The notes beneath the pieces are model-generated. The model did not search any database and had not been told where the DNA came from. It saw only the letters and a list, made by a program, of their open reading frames with translations. Shown here piece by piece: positions 9,518 through 19,513 of a stretch of 64,000 nucleotides of DNA. Source of the stretch: Aestuariivirga sp. (lineage in GTDB: Bacteria > Pseudomonadota > Alphaproteobacteria > Rhizobiales > Aestuariivirgaceae); the NCBI RefSeq assembly GCF_020252395.1, contig NZ_JADCDB010000002.1, forward strand, positions 62,001-126,000. The letters are read 5' to 3'. Made by a program: the position numbers and the translations under genes. Positions within the stretch are counted from its first letter, which is position 1, and the number at the start of each line of letters is the position of its first letter.

Positions 9518-11679
9518 CTAGCGGCCTGCGCTGGCTTTGGCATTCGTCCGGAATGTTGCCGACAGGTTGATGTCGCCTCTCACGGTAAAACTGCAGGTCT
9601 GCTTCGGACCCTGACAATAACCTCCCCAGCCCACGAATTCGGAACCGCTTGCGGCAACGGCCGAAACAGATAGTCTGGTTCCATCCGCGATTGTGTTCGT
9701 GCAGCTGTCGGTGCAGTTCATCGCGCCGGAACCGCCGTCGGTAACGACGCCGCTGCCAGTGCCTTCTTTGGTGTAGGTGAGAGTATGGATCGGCAGCCTC
9801 TCGAAGACCGCCGTCACATTCTTGGCTCTGCCCAGCCGCACCGAGCAATAGGTCTTCGGCCCGCGGCACGTGCCGGACCATCCCTTGAAATAGGACCCCG
9901 GGTCCGGCTGTGCGCTGAGCATGATCGTGGCATTCTTCCAGTAGGTCTGGGTACACGTGTCAGAGCAGGTGGCTGTTGAACCCTCTACTGAGAAGCCCAC
10001 GCTCCCGGTTCCTGCTCCGGCCTTGGTATAAGTCAGAGACAGCGGGTCTCCGATGTAGAAGCTGGCAGTCACGTTACGCTGCTGCGACATCGTGACGGTG
10101 CACGTTCCGGAACCTGAGCAGTCGCCGTTCCAGCCAAAAAACTTCACGCCGGAATCCGGGGTTGCGGTAAGCGTCACTGTCGTACCTGGCGCAAACCGGT
10201 TGACGCAGTCCTTACGGCAGTTCGCTACGGTGCCCGATGGCGAGAACGATACAGTGCCCTTCGCGGGGCCAGCCTTCACATAGGAAATGGCGCGGCGACC
10301 GTCGCTGAACTGCGTCAGGGCCGCGGCTACATTGATGCGCGGTATGGTGATGCCGCTACGATAATCGGTCACGCCCTTGCCAGTCGTCTGCAGGGCGGTA
10401 AGGACGTCGTCCACCGTGGCATTCGGCGCCTTCTCCCTTAGGATTGCCCATGCTCCCGCCACATGCGGTGCGGCCATGGAGGTTCCATGTTTGTCGGCGA
10501 ACTTCCGGTTTGGCACGAGGATGTGATCAGCGAGCCCGGCGCCAGCAGCGACAGGAAATCGGAAGAGTTCGAATAGCACGCCACCTTGTCCACCGCTGCG
10601 GGATCACCTGAGCATGCGCCCCATGCGGAATCGGACACCGAACCCACGCTCACTGCCGAAGAGATGCATGCGGGGGCGGAAATGGCATCGGTATAGCCGT
10701 CATTGCCGCTGGAGATTACGGTGGCGATGCCGGCCGCCCGCAGGTTGTCGATGATGTCCTTCCGGATGTCGCCGTCGCAATAATCGGTGTAGCGGCCGCT
10801 GCCCAGACTCATGTTCACTGCTGCGATGTGGTAGGTGTTCCGCAGCTCATACACGCGTTGCAGCCCGGCGATAATGTCGGAGACATAGGCGCGGGTTTTA
10901 TTGTCCACCGGGCTGAACACCTGGATGGCGATGAAGCTGGAGTCCTTGGCAACGCCGGAGAATTTCGTGCCCTGGCCAGCCGCGATGCCCGCCACATGGG
11001 TGCCGTGATCGCAGTCGGAGCCTGGGCAGGGGCGGCCCGAGCCCGGAGCGGTTGAGCTCATGCTGCCGCCAGGGCACCAGCGTCCGGTCGAGTAGCACGC
11101 CTCGGACACCACCTTGCCGAAAAGGAAAGGATGCGCCTTATCAACTCCCGTGTCGATGATTGCAACAGTCTGGCCCAGTCCGCGGTAGCCGGCACTCCAG
11201 GCTGCGGTGCCACCGATGAGCGGCACCGACTCCTCGAGCATGGGCTTGTTGAGCTGGTCTTCCTGCACGCTCAGCACATTGGGATCGGAAGCAAGCCTGT
11301 CGAGATCATCGAGGGTCACGTCCATGGCCACCAGCGGAAGGGCGTCGAAGGTGCGGATGCGCGCGTCCCCACGGAGGGCGAGTTTGGCGAGAACCGAGGC
11401 GCGGGTCCCGGAGATGTCGCTGCGCTGCTGGCGCGCCTCCTGGTCGCTCAGCTTACCTTCAGCCGCGTATGGCACCCGGAGTTCGACGATGATCCGGACC
11501 TTGCCTGACTCATCCGCCGTTTTCCGCAACTGCTGAAAGGCTGTTGCGGCTGCCGCACTGGACTTGATGGATTGGGCAAATGGTAGCTTTGCCGGCAGGC
11601 GGCGCTCGCCAGCCATCGAGCTGGTGGCAGAAATACCCAGAAGCAAGAGGCAAGCGAGAAGCCCGGGAATTCGACGCAC
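9518..11679 (-). pseudogene. Secreted subtilisin-like (S8) serine protease with C-terminal repeats, frameshifted
   Basis: Two overlapping frames together make one subtilase. The upstream part has a signal peptide (RRIPGLLACLLLLGISATSS), an inhibitor-like pro-region, the catalytic Asp (AIIDTGVDKAHPF, near 11150) and His (DHGTHVAGIAAG, near 11000). The downstream frame holds the catalytic Ser (HGTSMAAPHVAG, near 10480) and three about 85-residue repeats, each starting TYTKxGxGxGxV and carrying paired cysteines, like divergent InlB B-repeats. The frames join if one base is restored near 10516, giving ITSSVPNRKF before HGTSMAAPH, the normal subtilase order. The GTG at 11679 is preferred: GAGGTGG lies five bases upstream and the signal peptide follows at once. 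It may be a real pseudogene, a phase-variable gene or a sequencing error. Confidence 0.82.
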
Positions 11680-11795
11680 GATATCCACCTCAGGTAATCT
11701 TGTCTTCCACTTCGTAATCCATTCATCAGCCTGCGACAAGTCGAAAACTGAGATTATTTCGTTAACCTTATGTTAAAAAACGAAAAGTCCTGTTC

Positions 11796-13010
11796 CTACA
11801 GCACCCGGCTGAGGTCCGCGATGAGGTCGTCCGGGTTCTCGATCCCGACGGAGAGGCGGAACACCCCGTCGCCCGCATAGTCGCGATACCGGCGCAACTG
11901 CGTTGCGTCGTGGCGATACGTCGAGGCCTGAATATCGTCCGTGCCGATCCAGTAGACGAGGCTGCGGTGGTGCCCGAGCGACACAGCGTAGTGGATGATC
12001 TCGAGCCTTCTCACCATGTCGGCGGCAAGTTCCGGCCCCGGCCGCCTTGTCTGGAAGGTCATCATGCCGGAGAAGTTCCGCATTTGCCGCCGCGCCAGCG
12101 CATGTTGCGGGTGGGAGGGAAGGCCGGGGTAAAACACGCGCGACACCGCCGGGTGCTCCTCCAGAAAGCGCGCCACCTTGAAGGCAGCCTCCTCATGGGC
12201 CCGCATACGGATGGGCAGAGTGGCAGCACCCCGCAGGATCAGCCACGCGTTGAAGGGCGACAGAACGCCGCCGAAATGAACCGTGGCCTCGAGGTTGAGG
12301 GCATCGATATCCGCCTTGCGGCCGATCACCGCGCCCCCCATGGCGTCACCATGGCCGCCAATGTATTTCGTGAGCGAATGCACCACGAAATCCGCCGCCA
12401 GCTGCAGGGGCCGGGTGGCGATCGGCGTGGCATAGGTGGAATCGACTGCCACGTCGCGCACGCCGCGCTCATGTGCCAGCTGCGCCAATGCTGCGATATC
12501 GCACAGTTTCATGGTCGGGTTGGCCGGCGTCTCCAGCCACAGCATGCGGGTGGCCGGGCGAATGGCCGCTGCCACCTCCTCCGGCCGCGACATATCCACG
12601 AAGGATACCTCGATCCCGAAGCGCGGCAGCGTGTCGCGCGTCAGCTCCGCGATGCCGACATAGTTTGCATCCGGTACGATCAGGTGATCGCCGCGGCCGA
12701 GCCGGCCGCAAATGAGGGCATGCGCGGCGGCGACGCCTGAGGCGAAACACAGCGCCGCTTCGCCGCCCTCGAGCGCCGCAAGCTTGGCTTCGAGCTGCGC
12801 CACGGTGGGACTGCCCACGCGGCTATATATGAAGCCTTCGTAGCCCTGCTCGTCGCGTGCCGAGAAGCCGGTCACCGCCTCGGGCGCGAAGGTAACAGAC
12901 ATGACAAGGTTGGGCGATGACGCGCGGGTTGCCGGATCGACGGACTCACCGGCGTGAACCGCCGTCGTTTCGGTATGCCAGCCGCTGTTGCCACTCGCTT
13001 TGCGAGACAT
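11796..13010 (-). CDS. PLP-dependent trans-sulfuration enzyme (cystathionine beta-lyase/gamma-synthase family)
   Basis: A 404-residue Cys/Met-metabolism PLP enzyme. The cofactor lysine is in HSLTKYIGGHGDAMGG, and the tetramer-contact segment YSRVGSPTVAQLEAKLAALEGGEAALCFASG is typical. Family members cleave or form cystathionine, or degrade methionine, and the sequence alone does not separate these roles. Cystathionine beta-lyase or methionine gamma-lyase are the leading options. The chosen ATG at 13010 gives the standard length, whereas the open frame extends about 165 codons further without homology. It diverges from the HpnN-like gene across 92 bases. Confidence 0.85.
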   Translation of the reverse strand: MSRKASGNSGWHTETTAVHAGESVDPATRASSPNLVMSVTFAPEAVTGFSARDEQGYEGFIYSRVGSPTVAQLEAKLAALEGGEAALCFASGVAAAHALICGRLGRGDHLIVPDANYVGIAELTRDTLPRFGIEVSFVDMSRPEEVAAAIRPATRMLWLETPANPTMKLCDIAALAQLAHERGVRDVAVDSTYATPIATRPLQLAADFVVHSLTKYIGGHGDAMGGAVIGRKADIDALNLEATVHFGGVLSPFNAWLILRGAATLPIRMRAHEEAAFKVARFLEEHPAVSRVFYPGLPSHPQHALARRQMRNFSGMMTFQTRRPGPELAADMVRRLEIIHYAVSLGHHRSLVYWIGTDDIQASTYRHDATQLRRYRDYAGDGVFRLSVGIENPDDLIADLSRVL

Positions 13011-13102
13011 GATGCGGTTTTTCCTTTCGCGCGAATTTCGCCTATGATGCGGTTGGTTCGCCGAATCCGCAACTGCCGCTGGGGAGACCTGCAAGACTCG
13101 AC

Positions 13103-15715
13103 ATGAAGTGGGATCAGCCCCATTGGAGCGGCAAGCCGCAACCAGGCGCCGGGCCGCGGCAAAAGCTGCGCCCCAATGTCTTTGCGCGCGTCGCCCGCGT
13201 CTGCGCCGCCTGGCGTCTTGCGGTGGTTGCCGCCGCCGTGCTCCTGGCGGCCGGCTTGTCGGTTTTCGCCGCCACCCGCCTGTCGATCGATCCTGAGCAG
13301 CGGCCGCGCATCGGGCTGGACCAGGGCACGGCCAGCCTCCAGGCAGAGCTTGATGCGAAGTTCCCGGGGGTCGAGCAGACGTTCCTTGCGGTAGTCTCCA
13401 GCGGCGACCCCGAAACCTCGCGGCAGCAGGCCGAGGCGCTGGCGGCCATGCTGCGGCGGCGCCAGGATTTGTTTCTCTCGGCTTTCGTGCCCGGCACGGG
13501 CCCATTCTATGACAGCTACGCTCTGCTCTACCGCGACACCTCCACGGTGCGCGCCCGCGTCGACTCCCTGCTGCAGCTGGAGCCCCTCTACCATGCCATG
13601 GCGGCCGCGCCCGATATGGGTGGCTTTGCGGCCCTCGTCACCGAGATCGGCAAGGCTGTGGATCAGGGGCGCTCGCCGCCCGGCCTCGCCACGCTGCTGC
13701 TCGCCGCTTCCACCACCATCGAGGCCGAGGTCAAGGGCAAGCCGCGCCCGCTCGACTGGCTGGCGCTTGCCGGCCCCGATGCCGGGACGCAGGCCAGCCG
13801 CTGGTATGTCATCGCAGCGCCTGCGCCGGGCCATGAACCGGCCGCCGCTGCTGCAGCCCGCCAGGCCTCGGCCGGAATGGACGGCGTCAGCTGGCTGTGG
13901 CCGCGCCGCGCGCTGGCTTCCTCGCCGAGCGAGTTGCGGGACTTCGTGGTCCCGGCCCTGCTGTCGGTCCTCCTCACGCTGGTGCTGCTCCTGGCGGCGC
14001 TGGGTTCGCTGCGCCAGGCGCTCGCCGTGCTGCTTACCGGCGCCGTGACGCTGTCGGCGGCCGGGGCCGCGGCCGCCGCCCTCGGACCGCCGCTCGATGG
14101 CGCAACATGGTCCTTCGCCCCCGCGGTGCTGTCGCCCGTCATCGTGGCGGGCGGCGTCGTTTGCGTGGCCTTCGGCCGGGGCCGCAGCCGCGGCCTGCCG
14201 CCCATGCAGGCCGTCATGCTGGCGTGTCACCGCCAGGGTGGGTACGTCACTGCCGTCATCCTGATCTTCGCCGTGTTCTGGGGCGCCTGGCTGTGTCGTC
14301 ACCTGCCGTCGCTCAGCCAGTTCGCGATCATCGCGTTGGCGGGCTGCCTTGCCGCATGGATCGCGGCTCTCACAGTGCTTCCGGCGGCGCTCATGCTCAC
14401 CGCACCGCGCCGCGCCGAAGAGCCTCTTCACTGGCTTGACGAGGCGATGGGGAAGGGGAGAAGCCCCACCGCACGGGGAGCGCTCGATGTGGCCGCAATG
14501 GTGCTGCTCGCGGCTGCCGTGTTTTCGGCCGTCTTCCTGCCTGCCATGCGCTTTGGCGAGCGGCAGTTGCCCTCCGCGCCTCCACCGCTCCTCGAAACGC
14601 CGGACGCGCGCGGCGCCGTCCACATTCTCTCGCCTGAGTCAGGGGTGAAGGAAATTGTCACGCGGCTCACCGCCCTGCCCGAAGTGGGCGCCATCCGCAC
14701 TGCCCAGCAATTCCTGCCCCCCGATGTTGCCGGCAAAATCGTCGAGCTGCGCCGCCTTGTGCCGCTCACTGCCTTCAGGCCCGATTTTCAACCCCCGGCC
14801 GGCGATGTAAGCCTGCAGCTGGAATTTGCCGGCCTCCAATCGCAGCTCACCTCGATTGCCGCCGCCGCAGCGTCTGCTCCGCAGCTGCGCAGCGCCGCCC
14901 TTCGGTTGCGCCGGGCCCTTGAGCTCTTCGTCGCCCCCGAGCCGCCCGATGCGCAGCGCGTGGCCGGGCTGGAAAAGTCGCTGTTCGGGGGGCTCGGGGC
15001 CGTTTCGGCCCTAGCCCAGCGTCTGGCGATCATGGCGCCGCCCTCGGTTGGCGATCTTGAGCCGCAGCTGCTGCGCCGTTTCGTGGCGGCGGATGGCACC
15101 TGGCGCATCGAAGTCATGCCGCGGTCCGGCAGCGGGGAGTTGTCCTTTGCCGCGGCTCTTCGGCGGGCCGTTCCGCAGGCGGCGGGCGAGCCCGTCGTAT
15201 CGCTGGTCCGCAACGAAATGATGCACCACGAGGCGATCCTGGCGCTTGCCACCGCGCTGCTTGCGGCGGCGGCTCTGGTGCTGATAGCCTTGCGCAGCCT
15301 GCGCGGGGTGCTGCTGTCCATGGCCCCGGCTGCGGCCTTCATCACCCTCACCGCCGGGGTGACAGCGATGCTCGGCATCAGCCTCAACGCCGCCATGCTG
15401 TCCGGCATCAGCGCGGCGATTGCGCTGCTTATCGCCTGCTCGATGCTGGTCGCGGTCCGGCTGCGCGGCGGTGGCGCCTATCCGCAGGCCCACATTCTGC
15501 CGCTCCGCGCGGTTCTTCTGCCACCCATCACACTGGCGGGAGCCGCGTCCCCTCTGCTTATCTCCTCGCGTCCGGCGGTGGCTGAACTTGGCGCGTCGCT
15601 GGCCATGCTGTTCCTGATCGTGGCGCTGCTGATCGCGCTGCTCGTGCCCGCCTTCGCCCGCTGGCTGGACCTTTTGGCCGAGCCGGCGCCCCGGCCCGTT
15701 CACCCCCGGGATTGA
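13103..15715 (+). CDS. MMPL/RND-superfamily transporter, HpnN-like
   Basis: A large inner-membrane protein of 870 residues. One helix near residue 40 is followed by a periplasmic domain (about 60-275), a helix bundle (about 280-440), a second periplasmic domain (about 490-705) and a final bundle (about 710-860), which is the RND duplication. The region around LPEVGAIRTAQQFLPPDV and the downstream RRFVAADGTWRIEVMPRS resemble HpnN, which moves hopanoids to the outer membrane. No hopanoid biosynthesis genes occur in the window, so substrate is inferred from resemblance only. The ORF is very Ala/Leu rich. It starts at ATG 13103 behind a GGGGAG-like ribosome site and diverges from the trans-sulfuration gene. 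Confidence 0.72.
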   Translation: MKWDQPHWSGKPQPGAGPRQKLRPNVFARVARVCAAWRLAVVAAAVLLAAGLSVFAATRLSIDPEQRPRIGLDQGTASLQAELDAKFPGVEQTFLAVVSSGDPETSRQQAEALAAMLRRRQDLFLSAFVPGTGPFYDSYALLYRDTSTVRARVDSLLQLEPLYHAMAAAPDMGGFAALVTEIGKAVDQGRSPPGLATLLLAASTTIEAEVKGKPRPLDWLALAGPDAGTQASRWYVIAAPAPGHEPAAAAAARQASAGMDGVSWLWPRRALASSPSELRDFVVPALLSVLLTLVLLLAALGSLRQALAVLLTGAVTLSAAGAAAAALGPPLDGATWSFAPAVLSPVIVAGGVVCVAFGRGRSRGLPPMQAVMLACHRQGGYVTAVILIFAVFWGAWLCRHLPSLSQFAIIALAGCLAAWIAALTVLPAALMLTAPRRAEEPLHWLDEAMGKGRSPTARGALDVAAMVLLAAAVFSAVFLPAMRFGERQLPSAPPPLLETPDARGAVHILSPESGVKEIVTRLTALPEVGAIRTAQQFLPPDVAGKIVELRRLVPLTAFRPDFQPPAGDVSLQLEFAGLQSQLTSIAAAAASAPQLRSAALRLRRALELFVAPEPPDAQRVAGLEKSLFGGLGAVSALAQRLAIMAPPSVGDLEPQLLRRFVAADGTWRIEVMPRSGSGELSFAAALRRAVPQAAGEPVVSLVRNEMMHHEAILALATALLAAAALVLIALRSLRGVLLSMAPAAAFITLTAGVTAMLGISLNAAMLSGISAAIALLIACSMLVAVRLRGGGAYPQAHILPLRAVLLPPITLAGAASPLLISSRPAVAELGASLAMLFLIVALLIALLVPAFARWLDLLAEPAPRPVHPRD

Positions 15716-15811
15716 CGTAGCCGACGACAAGCGGAATGCGCGGTGGTAACCTCTTTGGCAGGTGTCACGGCGCGAACACCCCGAAGCAAGTAAATCAGGG
15801 AGAACACAATT

Positions 15812-17398
15812 ATGGTATTCCAAGTCAAATTCAGATCCTGGCTCGCCGGCTGCAGCCTGCTGGCGATGACGGCCACCGGGGCCTTCGCCGAAGTGGTCTA
15901 TAACCGCGGCAATTCGGCCGACCCGGAATCGCTCGATCCGCACAAGACCGCGACCACCTATGAAGCCCACATCCTGCGCGACCTGTTCATGGGCCTCATG
16001 ATCCAGGACGCGAAGGCGCAAGTGCAGCCGGGTGCGGCTGAGAGCTATACCGTCTCGGCCGATGGCAAGACTTACAGCTTCAAGCTGCGCAAGGGCGCGC
16101 TGTGGTCCGACGGCGCGCCGGTGACGGCGGATGACTTCGTCTTCTCCTGGCGCCGCCTGGTCGACCCTGCCACCGCCTCCGAATATGCCTATATGCTGGC
16201 CCCGGTGGTCAACGCCGAGGACATCACCGCCGGCAAGATGAAGCCCGACCAGCTCGCGGTGAAGGCCATCGACCCCGGGACCTTCGAGGTGACGCTCAAG
16301 GCGCCCACACCCTATTTCCTCGAAATGCTCACCCATCAGTCCACCTATCCGGTGAGCAAGGCCAGTATCGACAAGCTGGGCGCCGACTTCGTGAAGCCCG
16401 GCAACCTCGTCTCCAACGGCGCCTTCGTGCTCAAGGAGTTCGTGCCGAACGATCACATCAAGCTCGCCAAGAGCGATACGTTCTACGATGCGGCCAATGT
16501 GAAGATCGACACGGTCAACTTCATTCCCACCGAGGACCGCTCTACCGCGATGAAGCGCTTCGAGGCTGGCGAACTCGACTCGAACGACGACCTGCCGACC
16601 GAGCAGCTCGCCGACCTCAAGGCCAAGTTCGGCGACCAGATCCGCATCGGACCCTACCTCGGCGCCTACTACTACGCCTTCAAGACCGACAAGAAGCCGT
16701 GGGACAACGTCAAGCTCCGCGCCGCGATCTCGGAAGCGATCGACCGCGACTATCTGGCCGAGAAGGTTTGGCAGAACACCATGATCCCGGCCTATTCCTT
16801 CGTGCCGCCGGGAATCGCCGGTTATGAGACGCGCGTCACGGACTATGCCGGGAAGTCGCAGCTTGACCGCGAGGACGAGGCCAGGAAGGTGCTGGCCGAA
16901 CTGGGCTACGGCCCGGAAACGCCGCTGAAGATGGAGATCCGCTTCAACACCTCCGAGAACCACAAGAACACGGCGGTCGCCATCCAGGAACAGTTGAAGC
17001 CGCTCGGAATCGAGGTGTCGCTTGTCAACACCGACACCAAGACGCATTACGGGCTCCTCGAGCAGCACGGCGACTTCGACATCGCGCGCGCCGGCTGGAT
17101 CGCCGACTACAAGGACCCGGAAAATTTCCTGGCCCTGTGCAAGACCGGCACCGGCAACAACTATGCCCTCTATTCCAACAAAGACTATGATGACCTGATG
17201 GCCAGGGCTGCTGCCGCTGCCACGCCCGAGGAGCGCATGAAGCTGCTCTCCGACGCGGAGGCCATCGGCGTGGCGCGCGACCATTGCGTGGTGCCGCTGC
17301 TCTATTACAGCTATCACAACCTCGTCTCGAACAAGCTCAAGGGCTGGGAGGACAACGTCATGGACGTCCATCCGACCCGCTTCCTCTCCAAGGAATAA
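15812..17398 (+). CDS. oppA: Periplasmic oligopeptide/dipeptide-binding protein (OppA/SBP_bac_5)
   Basis: The 528-residue solute receptor of the downstream importer. A Sec signal peptide (SWLAGCSLLAMTATGAFA) ends near residue 26. The mature protein opens VVYNRGNSADPESLDPHKTAT, the typical SBP_bac_5 entry, and contains LRKGALWSDGAPVTADDFVFSW and RAAISEAIDRDYLAEKV. AGGGAG lies about ten bases before the ATG at 15812. It is the first gene of a four-gene cluster on one strand (to 21106). Peptide binding is the family norm; murein peptide or another substrate cannot be excluded. Confidence 0.92.
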   Translation: MVFQVKFRSWLAGCSLLAMTATGAFAEVVYNRGNSADPESLDPHKTATTYEAHILRDLFMGLMIQDAKAQVQPGAAESYTVSADGKTYSFKLRKGALWSDGAPVTADDFVFSWRRLVDPATASEYAYMLAPVVNAEDITAGKMKPDQLAVKAIDPGTFEVTLKAPTPYFLEMLTHQSTYPVSKASIDKLGADFVKPGNLVSNGAFVLKEFVPNDHIKLAKSDTFYDAANVKIDTVNFIPTEDRSTAMKRFEAGELDSNDDLPTEQLADLKAKFGDQIRIGPYLGAYYYAFKTDKKPWDNVKLRAAISEAIDRDYLAEKVWQNTMIPAYSFVPPGIAGYETRVTDYAGKSQLDREDEARKVLAELGYGPETPLKMEIRFNTSENHKNTAVAIQEQLKPLGIEVSLVNTDTKTHYGLLEQHGDFDIARAGWIADYKDPENFLALCKTGTGNNYALYSNKDYDDLMARAAAAATPEERMKLLSDAEAIGVARDHCVVPLLYYSYHNLVSNKLKGWEDNVMDVHPTRFLSKE

Positions 17399-17474
17399 CC
17401 CGCAACAGTGACGGGCCGCCTCGCTCCGCGCGGGGCAGGGCGGCCGCCCACCCTAAGCCCCGAGTTGCGGACCA

Positions 17475-18398
17475 ATGCTGCGTTATGTCCTGAGGCGTTT
17501 CCTCACTGCGATCCCGACCTTGTTCGTGATCGTAACCATTTCCTTCTTCTTGATGCGCGTTGCCCCCGGCGGCCCCTTCAACCAGGAAAAGGGCCTGAAT
17601 CCCGTAATCAAGGCCAATCTCGAGCGGGTCTTCCACTTGGACCAGCCGCTGTGGAAGCAATATCTGCTCTACTTGAACAACCTCCTCCACGGTGACTTCG
17701 GCCCCAGCTACAACCTGCCGGACTTCACGGTCGCCGAACTCTTCGCCGACGGTCTGCCGATCTCGATCCAGCTCGGCGGTTCCGCGTTGACCCTCGCGCT
17801 TCTCCTCGGCGGCCTTCTCGGCATTATCGCCGCCCTCTACCAGAACAAGCCCGCCGACTATGCCGTGATCGCCACCGCGACGGCAGGCTCGACGATCCCG
17901 GCTTTCGTCATCGCACCCCTTTTCCAGCTGTTCTTCGCGCTCACCCTCAAATGGGTCCCGGTCGGCGGCTGGGGCGATGGCGCGCTCATCAACAAGGTGG
18001 GTCCGGTGCTCACCCTCATGCTGCCGCAGCTCGCCATCGTGGCCCGCCTGATGCGCGGCTCGATGATCGAGTCGCTGCGCTCGCACCACATCCGCACCGC
18101 GCGGGCGCTGGGCCTCTCCGACTATTCCGTCGTCGTCAAGCACGCGCTGAGGGGCGCGCTGCTGCCCATCATTTCCTATGCCGGCCCCGCCGCGGCGGGA
18201 TTGCTCACCGGGTCCATCATCGTCGAATCCATCTTCTCCATCCCCGGTGTGGGCCGTTACTTCGTCGAGGCGGCGCTGAACCGCGACTATACGCTGGTGA
18301 TGGGCACGGTCGTCGTGATCGCCCTCTTCACCATCGTCTTCAACCTCGTCGTCGACATTCTCTATGCCGTTGTCGATCCGCGGGTGCGCTATGACTGA
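17475..18398 (+). CDS. oppB: Peptide ABC transporter permease, OppB type
   Basis: Inner-membrane permease of 307 residues with six predicted helices. The N-terminus MLRYVLRRFLTAIPTLFVIVTISFF and the coupling-helix region around RTARALGLSDYSVVVKHALRGALLP (EAA-like loop) are diagnostic for OppB/DppB. It pairs with the OppC-type permease, whose ATG lies eight bases inside this gene's 3' end, implying translational coupling. It follows the binding-protein gene by 76 bases. Confidence 0.93.
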   Translation: MLRYVLRRFLTAIPTLFVIVTISFFLMRVAPGGPFNQEKGLNPVIKANLERVFHLDQPLWKQYLLYLNNLLHGDFGPSYNLPDFTVAELFADGLPISIQLGGSALTLALLLGGLLGIIAALYQNKPADYAVIATATAGSTIPAFVIAPLFQLFFALTLKWVPVGGWGDGALINKVGPVLTLMLPQLAIVARLMRGSMIESLRSHHIRTARALGLSDYSVVVKHALRGALLPIISYAGPAAAGLLTGSIIVESIFSIPGVGRYFVEAALNRDYTLVMGTVVVIALFTIVFNLVVDILYAVVDPRVRYD

Positions 18399-19512
18399 TG
18401 CAACGTTCCCGGCCGCCGCCACCAAGGGCCGCTCGCTGTGGGCCGATGCCTGGAACCGTCTCAAGGCCAACAAGGCCGCCATGGTGAGCATCTGGTATCT
18501 TGCCTTCATGGCGCTGATCTGCGCCGTGGGTCCCTGGTTCACGCCGCATGACTTCACCACGATCTACCAAGACTATACCCGCGTGCCGCCCAGCCTCGAG
18601 GCCTATCCCAAGCCCGATGCCATCGGCCTCGCGGTCAAGGATGCGGTGAAGCGTTCGCGCCTCAGCCTTGGAGGCTGGAAGGAGAAGGACGGCAAGATCT
18701 TCATCACTGTCACCTCGGCCAAGCCCATCGACGAGCGCGTGACGCGCTACATCGACCGCTCGGACGTCTTCAAGAACGCGCAGGTAGCCGATAAATCGCC
18801 CGACGGCCTGAAAATGACCATGAGCGCCGATATCAAGCATGAGTATTTCTTCTTCGGCACCGACAATGTCGGCCGCGACCTGCTGACCCGCACGCTGATC
18901 GCCGGCCGTGTGTCGCTGGCCATCGGCCTTCTCGCTGGCGTCGTTGCCGTGGTGATCGGCGTGCTCTATGGGGCGATTTCCGGCTTCACCGGCGGCCGCA
19001 CCGACGAGATCATGATGCGGATTGTCGACGTTCTCTATTCGCTGCCCTTCATCTTCTTCGTCATCATGCTGGTGGTGTTCTTCGGGCGCAACTTCGTGCT
19101 GATGTTCCTGGCCGTCGGCGCGGTGCTGTGGCTCGACATGGCGCGCATCGTGCGCGGCCAGGCGCTGTCCTTGAAACGCCAGGAATATGTGCAGGCCGCC
19201 GAGGCGCTGGGCGTCTCGCCCTGCGGCATACTGCTCCGCCACGTGGTGCCGAACTTGCTTGGCCCCGTCGTCATCTACATGACGCTGCTCGTTCCGCAGG
19301 TCATCATCCTCGAGAGTTTCCTGTCCTTCCTGGGGCTGGGCGTGCAGGAGCCGATGTCGAGCTGGGGCGTGCTCATCAGCCAGGGTGCGAAGAACATTCC
19401 CAGCGCCACTTGGCTGCTGATTTTTCCGTCATTCTTCCTCACCACCACGCTTTTCGCGCTGAACTTCATCGGCGACGGCCTGCGTGACGCGCTCGACCCG
19501 AAGGACCGTTGA
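18391..19512 (+). CDS. oppC: Peptide ABC transporter permease, OppC type, with long N-terminal loop
   Basis: Second permease of the importer, 373 residues. One N-terminal helix (MVSIWYLAFMALICAVGPWF) is followed by an unusually long periplasmic segment of about 120 residues, which includes HEYFFFGTDNVGRDLLTRTLIAGRVSLAIG, the FGTDxxGRDxxSR-type OppC signature. The C-terminal membrane domain has the EAA-like loop EYVQAAEALGVSPCGILLRHVVPN. ATG 18391 overlaps oppB by eight bases. The ATPase gene starts one base after the stop codon region. The function is paired with OppB in peptide uptake. Confidence 0.93.
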   Translation: MTDATFPAAATKGRSLWADAWNRLKANKAAMVSIWYLAFMALICAVGPWFTPHDFTTIYQDYTRVPPSLEAYPKPDAIGLAVKDAVKRSRLSLGGWKEKDGKIFITVTSAKPIDERVTRYIDRSDVFKNAQVADKSPDGLKMTMSADIKHEYFFFGTDNVGRDLLTRTLIAGRVSLAIGLLAGVVAVVIGVLYGAISGFTGGRTDEIMMRIVDVLYSLPFIFFVIMLVVFFGRNFVLMFLAVGAVLWLDMARIVRGQALSLKRQEYVQAAEALGVSPCGILLRHVVPNLLGPVVIYMTLLVPQVIILESFLSFLGLGVQEPMSSWGVLISQGAKNIPSATWLLIFPSFFLTTTLFALNFIGDGLRDALDPKDR

Positions 19513-19513
19513 C

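Noticed and set aside
15011-17371. 786-codon minus-strand frame opposite the binding-protein gene
   Set aside because: Antisense shadow; the plus strand has a signal peptide and clear SBP motifs.
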